Shown here: piece by piece, positions 1 to 8,407 of the stretch
Layout: every line of letters begins with the position of its first letter
Position numbering within the stretch: the first letter of the stretch is position 1
DNA from: Emiliania huxleyi CCMP1516
Taxonomy: Eukaryota > Haptophyta > Isochrysidales > Noelaerhabdaceae
Assembly (NCBI RefSeq): GCF_000372725.1
Contig: NW_005198966.1
Coordinates: 888,459-952,458 of the forward strand
Reading direction: 5' to 3'
DNA length: 64,000 nt
Notes under the pieces: generated by a model
The model's database searches: none
Seen by the model: the letters and a program-made list of their open reading frames with translations, nothing else
Told to the model about the DNA's origin: nothing
Translations under genes and position numbers: made by a program

Positions 1-465
1 AAAATGAAATTTCCATCCAGTACCTGCGGACGGTGAGGCAGTGTGAAGAGGGGTGGGGAGTGGCTCTCCGACGCATGAGGTGCGCGCCAGCGACTCGGAG
101 TAAAACTCCTCCCCCTCGCTCTCCTCGTCCGAGAACTCGTCAACCGAATCGAAGGTGAAGTAAGAGGTCTCGCCAACACCGCTGCTGTACGCGATCGAGC
201 CGTAGAGCATCTTCCCGTCTCCGTCCTCGTCGTGGAAGGCGGGAGCGGGCCAAACCACACCGTCCAGGTTGCTGCTCCTCAGCGCCTCTGTCCTGGATTC
301 AAGCGAGTCGGCGGACCACTCGATCAGCTTTTTGATCAGCGCGTCTTTGTTGCCGCTCAAGCCGCCGGCCTTGGCCTCGGCGACCTTGTTTCTGAGCCAG
401 GCCGTGGTCTCTTGTTTGAGGCTCTGGCGGTAAAGCTCGTGGAAGCGCCGCTCGCTGAGCGGCAT
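1..465 (-). CDS. SAP-like domain protein, runs off the window edge
   Basis: An open minus-strand frame runs from an ATG at 465 to the first base of the window without a stop. Residues about 16-55 read like a SAP helix-extended-helix DNA/RNA-binding motif: a leucine/lysine helix, a GLSGNKDALIKKL turn and a second helix. The rest is acidic and rich in Ser and Glu. A possible 3' splice site (CCGCAG/G) lies near base 22, so the last residues before the edge may be intronic. SAP proteins usually act in chromatin or mRNA processing; the assignment rests on this one short motif. Confidence 0.5.
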   Translation of the reverse strand, partial: MPLSERRFHELYRQSLKQETTAWLRNKVAEAKAGGLSGNKDALIKKLIEWSADSLESRTEALRSSNLDGVVWPAPAFHDEDGDGKMLYGSIAYSSGVGETSYFTFDSVDEFSDEESEGEEFYSESLARTSCVGEPLPTPLHTASPSAGTGWKFHF

Positions 466-1424
466 TTCGGCGCGAGTGGAAAAGAATCTTCAGGTGGCTG
501 GCAGAGTGGAAAAGACGGTCTCCCTCGGGTTGGCTGTTTTCTTTCTTTTTAAAGACTGTGCCTCGCAGTGTTTTCTTTTTCTTCTTTTCTTTCCTGCTCC
601 CAGGAGGAAAGCTTGATATCCGTCGGGCGACCGAGGACGTTCGGACCGCCCCCCCCCTCCGCCCCTGTCTCGCCTCGGTCGGCCTGAATGCACAACATCC
701 ATCCGTCCACAACCAATTGGTAGAGCACACCTCGTCTCTGCGCCGCAGTGGCTGCGTGACGGGCGAGCTCCCAGTGGGATTGCTTGTGAGTTCGTCACTG
801 CGTTGAGGTCAGGATGGAGCCAGTCGGACCATTCAGAAGCTGACCTGAGCAGCTCTTACTACAAATTGAGGTCAGGGTGGGAAGGACGGACATGGACCCG
901 CCGCGAACTCCCTTGTGTGGGCAGTAGCTGCCGGCCGTGAACCCCTTCCCGGACCAAGAATGAATGTGCATGTGCGAGGCGTGCCGGCGTACGTGGAGAG
1001 CGACTGTTTAATGGCAGATGGGTGTGGCACCTGTGCGGGTGTGCCGCCGTCTCGGTGTGTCCGCTCCCTGGGAGTGATGACGCTACGTGGAGTTCGGCAG
1101 CCGCCCGCGGTGAACCAACTCGCTCGCGGCTCCAGTGCACCAACTCCCTCGCGGCTCGGCTGCGGCTCGGCTCCGGCTGGCGGCGTCTCGCGTCTCGCTC
1201 CTCTGTGTGGCCGCATACTCGAGTGACTCGGCTCTGTCCTCTTCGGTCTGTCTCCCTACCAATGCCCGTCCCTGCTGTCCCTGCTGAGACCCCCCCCCCT
1301 CCCAACCACTGCGCAGGCGAATGCTGCTCATGCCGAGACGACGCACCCGTCGTTCCATTTGACCTCCCTAGCAGAGCACCACACAAGCCCACACAAAACC
1401 GAATTTTCATAAACCGACGGAGGC
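466..1424. other. Intergenic, no gene recognised
   Basis: No frame here has recognisable protein similarity. It holds a pyrimidine-rich tract at 560-600, a short direct repeat of GAGGTCAGG near 805 and 870, and GC-rich sequence with no clear promoter. Confidence 0.5.
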
Positions 1425-1495
1425 CTAGAAATGCCTTGCCCGTATTTGTACCGTCGTGTGTGTGTGGACTGTGGTGGGATCTCTCTCACGTTCAT

Positions 1496-1580
1496 CTCTC
1501 TCTCTCTCTCCCTCCCTCTCTCCCTCTCTCCCTCTCTCCCTCCCGCTCCCTCCCTCCCTCCCTCTCTCTCTCTCTCTCTG
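1496..1580. repeat. CT-rich microsatellite
   Basis: Imperfect (CT)n/(CCCT)n tract. It is read through by the minus-strand transporter frame as an Arg/Glu/Gly string, so the true C-terminus of that frame probably lies upstream of the tract. Confidence 0.8.
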
Positions 1581-1589
1581 GCTGCCGAG

Positions 1590-2210
1590 CGACTTGGAGG
1601 AGGCGGCAGGCTCGGCGGCGGCGGAGAGCTCGGCGGCGGAGGGCGTGGGAGGTGCGAACGGGAGCGACGGCCACAGCAAGGCGCCGCTGACGAGGATGAC
1701 GGCCACGATGCCGGCGTAGCCGATCCAGCAGCTGCTCAGGTCGAGGCCCGATTCGGTGAGCGAGTAAAAAATGGGGAAGACGATGGTGCTGCCGTCGAAG
1801 ATGGCGGTCGAAGCGGCCAGCAGCGTCCCCTGGATGTTCGGGAAGAGGTTTGCGAGGTGGAAGGTCGCGGTCTGGATGCCGGTGCCCCCAAACCCAAGCA
1901 GGAAGTAGCCGACGTACAGGCATAGCATCGGCCCGCCCGTGCTGTGCATGTACATCATTGCGGCACCGGTGAGCTGCACGCACGAGCCCAGGACGCAGCA
2001 AATCTTGGGGCCAAACGTGTCGAGGACGACGCCAAACGGCAAGTTCGAGGTGTAGTTTCCTGGCGCGGGTTGCGTGTGCTGGGGTCAAGGCGGGAGGCGG
2101 CGCATTCCTCGGCGGGTGCAGGGGAGGGGAGCGCCAATGGTTCCGAGAGTGAAGACGAAGGCAAAGAGCGCCGCCTGCCCGCTGCAGTCTGAAGTGATAG
2201 TCGGTACGAG
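1590..2210 (-). pseudogene. SLC43/FMP42-type major facilitator transporter, C-terminal half only
   Basis: Two minus-strand exons, about 2185-2135 and 2059 downward, join in frame across a 75-nt GC-AG intron (2134-2060) to give ...TLGTIG/NYTSNLPFGVVLD.... The product matches the C-terminal half of SLC43/FMP42-like MFS carriers: a cytoplasmic loop with LPFGVVLD, then LLGFGGTGIQ, HLANLFP and ASTAIFDGS, with about six membrane helices. Family members have about 12 helices and 450-550 residues. Here the N-terminal half is missing: upstream sequence runs straight into a dispersed repeat at 2211 and then a gene on the other strand. It is either a truncated pseudogene or a gene whose 5' exons I cannot see. 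Confidence 0.6.
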
Positions 2211-2380
2211 CGATTTTTTGGCGGCAGGGCTGTTCCAGTTTATCTGGTGATCACGCGCGAGCCTGTGAATAGAGGCCCCGGAGGCCTCAACCCTCAACTA
2301 AAGGGTTGACGGGGGGTCTCAACCGTCAACCAGATGGTTGAGGGGGGGCCTCAACCCTCAACCCCTCAACCACCCCCTGG
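2211..2380 (+). repeat. Dispersed repeat D, copy 1
   Basis: About 150 bp shared in the same orientation with 17869-18020: ATTTTTTGGCGGCAGGG, then TGATCACGCGCGAGCCTGTG, then a string of CAACCnTCAACC / GGTTGA units that can fold on themselves. Copy 1 lies at the break of the transporter fragment and about 130 bp before the ATG at 2511. Copy 2 lies about 70 bp before the PPIP5K start. Confidence 0.75.
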
Positions 2381-2510
2381 GCCGACAAAAATGAACAACA
2401 AACAACAAAACACAAAAATGCAAGCCCCGCCTCTGGCCACTGTTTTGCGCCCGATTTTTGTGAAGGTGCCGCAACCTGCTATAGTGCCTGTCGCGGCCCT
2501 CTTCTGGGTC

Positions 2511-3907
2511 ATGCCGCCTCGCTACTCTCGCACGACCGCCGACGTCGACCTCGACGAAGAGGCCGAGCTGCGGCGCCTCGAGAGCGGCGCGGACCCCACT
2601 CCTGTCGCTCCGTGTGTGGATCTGACCGAGCCGATGGCCAACTTCGAGGAAGAGCCCGCGCCCTCGCTCGCCGTCCCCCGCAAGAGCCGCCTGCAGAAGG
2701 GCCGCTCCGCGTTGCCCGAGACCAAGCCGCCGCAGCGCAAGAAGGAGGGGCTCGGCCGCAAGCGGCCGGCGGCGGCGGCGCGCTCGGAGTCGGGCTCGGA
2801 CTCGGACGCGCCGAGCGCCGAACCGAAGAAGAAGAGCCGCGCTGCGACGGCAGACTACTCCGAAAGCTACAAGCGGCTGGTCATGTCGCACGCCCTGCGG
2901 CTGCCCAAGAGCGGCCGGATCAAGCCGACGTGCACGAAGTTCTCGACGGCCGACCGCAAGCTACAGCCGAACCAGTTCAGGCGCTGGCTCAAGGACCGCG
3001 GGCTGATGGTCGATGTCTTGCGCGCGCTGCAGGGCGCCGGGCTCTCGGCGGCCGACGACGTCGAGGCGATGCTTTCCGCTGCCGGTGTCACGATCCCAGC
3101 ACCGCTCCCCACGCCCGAAGCGTATGCCCGCATAACGGGGGCCCTGGCGCGCGTGCAATCCGTTGGAAAAAAAAAGGAGACGCCGAGCAAAAGGAGAGAA
3201 GGTAGCGCGCGATGCGCCTCCGCTCTTGCGCTGCTCGCTCGCCCGGGCGGAGAGCACTTGGAGCATAACAAAGTGATTTCTTCACACCTCGACAAACGCC
3301 GGGCGGCGCCAGGATACAGGACTAGGGGGTTGTACCAGAGGGGGGGGGGGTCTGAGGCAAGGGGGCCCAGATCTGCTCGTCTCAGAGGGTACCCTCTGTG
3401 CCAAGAGAGGCCATCCACGAGCGGCTCAGAGGGTGCCTGGGCCGACCCTCTGAAGGCCTGTGCCGCCAAGCCAGCCTCTCTCGGCGCAGCCTCTGAGGCT
3501 ACGGGGACCCTCTGAGACGCCAAGGGCAAGGCAAGCCCCGCGAGGCCGCTCCTCAGAGGGAGTTTTCAGCGGTATTTCAAGTCTGTCGTGATCCCCCACC
3601 AAGCAGAGAGAACCCACCCCCGGCCAAACAAGAGAACCCCCCCCCAGCAGGCCCAGCTTCCATTGGTTTCGGATACCTCAAGTTCGAGTTCACTAGGACG
3701 CCGCGGCGCCTCATGGCCAAGCTGGAGCAGGGGACGGATGTGGAGATCACTACCTCCTCCTCGGGCGGCCGCTCCAAGCACATCCTCACTCAAGTTGACG
3801 GGTCGGCGGCGCCGCTGCGCGCTGGCCGCGCGAAGCTGTCGCGCAGGGGTCGGCGCGGGCGCTGTGGGCGAGCCTGCAGCAGCAGCAAGCGTAGAGTAGC
3901 GCCTTAG
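2511..3907 (+). CDS. Basic/acidic low-complexity nuclear-type protein, unknown
   Basis: Proposed exons 2511-3201 and 3651-3907 join in frame across a 449-nt GT-AG intron (315 aa). The N-terminus is acidic, followed by a Lys/Arg/Pro-rich stretch with nuclear-localisation-like KKKSR and a Ser-Asp-Ser patch (residues about 60-115). A more ordered, helix-prone part follows (residues about 120-220, with FRRWLKDRGL). Exon 2 contains FGYLKFEF and MAKLEQGTDVEITTSSS. I recognise no domain. The intron carries CTCAGAGGG-type palindromic repeats. An upstream in-frame TTG exists, but the ATG at 2511 fits better because the sequence before it is repeat-derived. Confidence 0.5.
3338..3560. repeat. CTCAGAGGG / CCCTCTGAG palindromic repeat cluster 1
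   Basis: Many copies of CTCAGAGGG and its complement CCCTCTGAG, mixed with CTGTGCCGCCAAG and GAGAGGCC modules. It lies in the intron of the 2511 gene. The same modules recur at 3990-4205. Confidence 0.75.
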
Positions 3908-3989
3908 TCATGCTCGCTGCTTCCGCCCCCTCCCCGCCCTCCCTGGTCAGCGCCGTTCGTGGAGGGCTAGGCGCTCCGGCCTCCGCCCG

Positions 3990-4210
3990 GGGCTCTCGCG
4001 ACTCGCCTCTGTCTGCCGAGAGGGGGCTACCCTCTGAGGTCAACGCCCTCTGTGCCGCGCCAAGACAGACCCTCGGCCGGGGACCCTCTGAGGCCAAAAT
4101 CAGCCAAGAGAGGCCACAGAGGCGGCACAGAGTCAGAGTCAAACCCTCTGTGCCGCCAAGGCAGGGGTCCGACCCGTCCTCAGAGGGGGGTCTGAGGCCT
4201 CAGAGAGTGT
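3990..4210. repeat. CTCAGAGGG / CCCTCTGAG palindromic repeat cluster 2
   Basis: The second block of the same modules (CCCTCTGAGG, CCCTCTGTGCCGCCAAG), ending 75 bp before the NCBP3-like ATG, so it probably forms its 5' leader or promoter. Nothing else is seen between 3908 and 4284. Confidence 0.7.
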
Positions 4211-4284
4211 ATAACCCCCCAGTGATACAGGTCAGGCCTACTGTGGCAAGCCGGGAAGTGCCACCACCGACTACAGCACTTCCC

Positions 4285-6507
4285 ATGCTCGAGGACGACG
4301 ACCTGCTCGATGGAGTGCCGGACGACGCGCCCGCGGTCACGGACGCGGACCTGCTCGACGACGACGACGAGGAGGTCGACGAAGACGCCGGTGGCAAGCG
4401 CGGGCGGCAGAGCGCCGCCGACGCGGATGATGCGATGGAGCCGGCGGGCCTCTCCCGGGCGCTGGAGGACGATCCTCCTGAGCGTGCGGCGGCCGCGCGC
4501 AAGTCCGGCAAGCGGCGGATCATCCAGCACGTGGCAAAGGAGGACGGCGGCGGTATCGACCCGCATGACCCGGCCGAGGTTGCGCGGCGGAATGCGCGCG
4601 CCTCCAAGTTTGGGACCGAGGCGCCTCCGCCGGCGGCGGCGCCCCCGACGCTCATCGGTCGCGAGGAGGTGCTCGCGCGCGCGGAGCGCGCCAAGAAGTT
4701 TGGCGTCGAAAAGGCGGCAAACCCGCTGGACGCCATAGCGTCGGCGGCGGGCGGTGTGGGCAAGACAAAGGAGGCGGGGCTGTGGGAGAAGCGGCGCGAC
4801 GCGGCGGCCGACGAGGTTCCGCGCGACGAGGCCATCTACGTGTACGGCACCGCCCGCACCCCCACCTCGCGGCCTGCCTCTTCTCGGGCCCTTCTCGCAC
4901 CCTTCCCATAGCGACTTCCCTTAGGCACCGACCGCATGTCCACCTCGGACCTGCTGCGCTACTTTGCGGCGCGCCCCGGCGCGGCCGACACGTACCCGCC
5001 GCCCACCTACGCCGAGTGGGTGGACGACTCATCGGCGGTGGTCGTGTTTGGCTCTGCCGAGGCGAGCCTAGACGCTGCAGCAGTCCCGCCTGCAGCAGTC
5101 CCGCCTGCAGCAGTCCCGCCTGCAGCACTCCCGCCTGCAGCAGTCCCGCCTGCAGCACTCCCGCCTGCAGCAGTCCCGCCTGCCTGCCTGCCTGCCACTC
5201 GAGACGGCTGCATCCCACTCGCTTTGTTCGCAGCCCGCGTACTCACGCGGTGCTCTGAACACACCGCACGCCCCCGTCCCCACGCCCCCAGCTCCCCTGC
5301 CTGTGGCCTGTTTCAGGCCGCGGCGTCCGCCCTGCACTCCACCACCGCGCTGCTCCTCTCGCTCAGTCCGGATGGCGCAGCTCCTAGATGGCGCCAGAGA
5401 TGGCCCCAGAGATGGCCGCAACCCGCGCGATCCATACCCTAGCGGCGATCCATGCCCTCGCGGCCCAGCACGCACGCACCGCGCTCTCCTCCGCCGCCTT
5501 CCACCCTCCCGCCCCCGCAGGACCGCGCCTGACACCGCCAGCGTCGCCCCCTCTGCCGCAGGCACCGCTGCGGCTGACGCCGTCGACGCCCTTACGTGGC
5601 GCACGACGCCGGAGGAGCGGGCGCACAGTGGCAAGGGGCTGCAGCTCCTCTTCCGCCGCGCGACGGCTCTCGACGTCAAGCCCGCCCGCCGCAAGGCGCC
5701 AGACACACCTCCGAGACACCTCCCAGACACCTCCGAGACACCTCCCAGACACCTCCGAGACACCTCCCAGACACCTCCGAGACACCTCCCAGACACCTCG
5801 CAGACACCTCCGAGGCACCTCCGAGACACTGCCGAGGAACTCCGAGACACTGCCGAGACGCCTCCGAGCCACTCCCTCTCTCTCCCACCACAAGACGTCG
5901 CCGCCACGAGAGAGGCGGCCACGTCGCACCTGCCACATCTCGGCACGGGCGCGGTCTCCCGAGCAGGCGTCGCGCTGGTACGGAGAGGCGGCGGGCCGCG
6001 GCGGCGGTCGCACCGCTGGCGGGCGGGGGCGGGGGCGCGGCGGCGGCGGCGCGAGCGGCGGCATCTCCAAGAAGAGGACGAGCGGCGGCGGCGGCGGCGT
6101 CTCCACCCACGCGCCCACGGGATGCGTGGAACGGCTGCGCTCATTCGCGGCTCTTTCCTCCTCAGGCAGCCTCGCCAGCCGGGTGCTGTCGTCCAAGACG
6201 CTCTCGTCGGCGCTCGGCGCTGCAACCGCCGCCGAGCCCCCATTCCCTTCCTAGTCCTTTCCCCGACCCTCTCGGACGCTCCCCGTAGGCGCGGCAAACG
6301 CCGCCGAGCCCACCCTCGCCGCCGCCCTCGCGTCGGGCGGCGAGTCGCTCAACGCTTCGAAGCCGGACTTGCGCGCACAGCTCGCGACGAGCACGGCAGC
6401 CGTCTCGGAGCCGTCTCGGAGCCGTCTCGGAGCCTCCCTGTAGGCGCGCGAAGCTCGCGACGAGCAAGTGGCCGCGCGGCGAGGCGATGGACGAGGACGA
6501 CGACTGA
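4285..6507 (+). CDS. Nuclear cap-binding protein subunit 3 (NCBP3)-like
   Basis: Seven exons join in frame to 428 aa: 4285-4846, 4925-5061, 5317-5374, 5562-5695, 5967-6216, 6289-6370, 6444-6507. The N-terminus is acidic. Two ARRNARASKFG / RAERAKKFGVE-type motifs resemble the NCBP3 region before its RRM. Then follow YVYGTDRMSTSDLLRYF and EWVDDSSAVVVF, the WLDD-type cap-recognition loop of the NCBP3 RRM, and later KGLQLLFRRAT and a Gly/Arg-rich tail ending in DLRAKL...DEDDD. NCBP3 links capped RNA to export complexes in the nucleus. All six introns have GC donors and AG/G acceptors, and at least four carry direct repeats at their ends (4847/4925, 6217/6289, 6371/6444 clearest). Two introns are swollen by tandem repeats. 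Symbol withheld because vertebrate-style orthology is inferred. Confidence 0.75.
5084..5186. repeat. 14-15 bp tandem repeat inside NCBP3-like intron 2
   Basis: About seven units of GCAGCAGTCCCGCCT with CTC/GTC variants, filling the first half of intron 5062-5316. Confidence 0.85.
5702..5870. repeat. Tandem CACCTCCGAGA/CACCTCCCAGA repeat inside NCBP3-like intron 4
   Basis: More than ten degenerate units of about 12-13 bp that begin a few bases after the donor and fill most of intron 5696-5966. Confidence 0.85.
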
Positions 6508-6934
6508 CGGAGGCGGGGCGTGACCCTCGCCGAGCGGGCCACTTGTTTGGCAGCGTGGCCTCTCCACTGCGCACCCACTGGCACGGCTGGGGTGTGCTAG
6601 ACCCGAGCGGTGCGCCTTTGTGGTAGCTGTATAGAGGGGCGGCGCCAAGCGCGCGGGGGGGGGCGCGCAATTCCAACAGAAGAGAACGGCGGCGTCACTA
6701 ATGTGAGAAGTACGAAACACAGCGGCGGGCTTCCATGGCCATCACATGCATGTGAACAACCGTGTGAACATGTGAACAAATCTTCGCCGGTCCGCCGGGT
6801 GGACGAGCTGGAGCGACCATACCACCGAGGTCTACGCACGCAAATCGCAATGCAGATGTCTCATATCGCACACACGCTCTCTCCACTTCGACTTGGCTTG
6901 CGTGACGATCTCCCAAAAGCTTCCCCCTGGCCAT
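6508..6934. other. Intergenic between convergent genes
   Basis: It separates the ends of the NCBP3-like (+) and F-box-like (-) genes. A CATGTGAACA-type near-repeat occurs at about 6740-6780. No gene is seen. Confidence 0.5.
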
Positions 6935-8071
6935 CTACGAGATCTGCTGCGCGCTCGAGGAGGAGCTGGCCGCGCCGGCGAACTCGAGGCCAACGAGCAG
7001 CTCGCGCGCGAGCATGCGATGGTTGGCCTTGTCGCTCTCCTTGCTCATGCGCTCGAGCGTCTCGCGCAGCGGCACGCGCGCAGGCTTGGACAGCTTGCGC
7101 AGGAAGGTGAGCACGTCCTGAAGAGGGTCCTCAAAGAATGCCTCTCCGTAGCGCATGCCAAGGAGGCGAATGACGGCGCGCATCGGCGGGCTGACGTCAG
7201 GCTTCGAGAGCTCACGGACGAGGCTCGGTGCCCCCTCTATGCTCGCCCACGCGCTTCCGAGCAGCTCGTTGTTTCTCAGGTCGGCCTCCAGGATGATTTT
7301 GACCATCGTCGCGACCACGTCGTGCGTCTCGAAAAGAGTTTCGTCGCCGAGCATCGCACACTTGAAGACGTACATCGTACATACCAGCTCATTCTTAGGA
7401 GCGCCCGAGAAGTCGTCCTCCTCCTCGTTCTCGTTCTCGTCCTCGGACGGCAGCGCGTGGAGCTCGCCAATGTGCGCACCCTTGTTGACCAGCTTCTGGA
7501 TGTGAGCAAAGAGCGCGCCGCGGTGCATCTTGAGAACGTCTTGGCAATCAGTTAGTTCGAAGAGCTTCTTGCGGCTGCGAGCGGTCTCGAGCGTGCGGAT
7601 GTGGTCGGCGGCGATGGTGGCGTTGCTCTCGAATTCAATCAGCTCCTGCGTTGTGAGGCTCGACAGGCTGAATCCCTCCAGGCCGATGCGCACGCCGCGC
7701 TCGTGCACCGCCCGCTCGGCCGCCGCCTTGAAGTACTTGCACACCTCGGCCGAGCGGGCGAGGTCATTGGGGCGGAGGAAGCAGAAGGAGTGCACGAGGA
7801 GGTCTAGCGGCAGAACGACCTCGTCCGGCAGGATGGCCTCACGCAGTTTTCGCATGCGCGCTTCGAGTGCCACAATGGCCGTGTACTTTTTGCGCAGATT
7901 GCCATAAATTGTGGAGAACCGCTCGGCCTGCGCACGGGTGATGGACGTTTGGATGTTGAGCTTGGAGACAAAATCGGAGGAGGCTTCCAGCGCGTCAAGG
8001 GCTTCGTCGAGTGAGGAAGGCGACCACGCGCTGCTGCTGCCCACGCGCTGCTTCTTGCTGGGCTGCGACAT
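6935..8071 (-). CDS. F-box-like protein, intronless
   Basis: 378 aa from an ATG at 8071. The N-terminus is basic and Ser-rich (PSKKQRVG). A helix-rich segment leads to an F-box-like stretch (LPLDLLVHSFCFLRPNDLAR, about residues 105-125), followed by alpha-helical, possibly ARM-like sequence with an acidic insert. F-box proteins select substrates for SCF ubiquitin ligases. The C-terminal helices contain EALERM-type repeats and a Ser-rich tail. No introns, unlike its neighbours, and ordinary local composition. Confidence 0.6.
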   Translation of the reverse strand: MSQPSKKQRVGSSSAWSPSSLDEALDALEASSDFVSKLNIQTSITRAQAERFSTIYGNLRKKYTAIVALEARMRKLREAILPDEVVLPLDLLVHSFCFLRPNDLARSAEVCKYFKAAAERAVHERGVRIGLEGFSLSSLTTQELIEFESNATIAADHIRTLETARSRKKLFELTDCQDVLKMHRGALFAHIQKLVNKGAHIGELHALPSEDENENEEEDDFSGAPKNELVCTMYVFKCAMLGDETLFETHDVVATMVKIILEADLRNNELLGSAWASIEGAPSLVRELSKPDVSPPMRAVIRLLGMRYGEAFFEDPLQDVLTFLRKLSKPARVPLRETLERMSKESDKANHRMLARELLVGLEFAGAASSSSSAQQIS

Positions 8072-8338
8072 GGCTTGATGGGTTTTCGCTCAAGGGGTGG
8101 GAGGGTGACGGGCTGATGGCTGTCGCGAATTCGACCCAGCCTTCTCGCCGCCCCCACACGAGTGAGGTGGAGCCATCATGCGGCCGGGCGGATAGCCGGG
8201 ACACAGCCATCGCAGCCATCGGCCGGAGGATGGCTGCACTGGCTAGAAGGCAGCCAAAATGGCGCGTGCATCCAAGAACAGCGTGAAGCGGTGAGGCGTG
8301 AGAGAGGGCTGCGTCTGCCTGGCGGCTCGTCGCGCAGT

Positions 8339-8407
8339 CAACAGTAGGTAGGTAGGTAGAAAGGTGAAGAACAGCCAGGCTCGGACTGGACACCAACGCG
8401 GTATGGG
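8339..8407 (+). repeat. Dispersed repeat C, copy 1
   Basis: It shares GGTAGAAAGGTGAAGAACAG, GCTCGGACTGGACACC and GTATGGGTGGACGC with 62470-62532, in the same order and strand. Confidence 0.8.

Noticed and set aside
5084..5186. CRISPR-like array (short regular repeats)
   Set aside because: Units are contiguous without spacers, inside a eukaryotic intron.
5068..6297. Long minus-strand frame across the NCBP3-like gene (409 codons)
   Set aside because: It is the antisense of real exons and tandem-repeat introns; its product is Arg/Gly/Ser-rich with repeated units and no family match.
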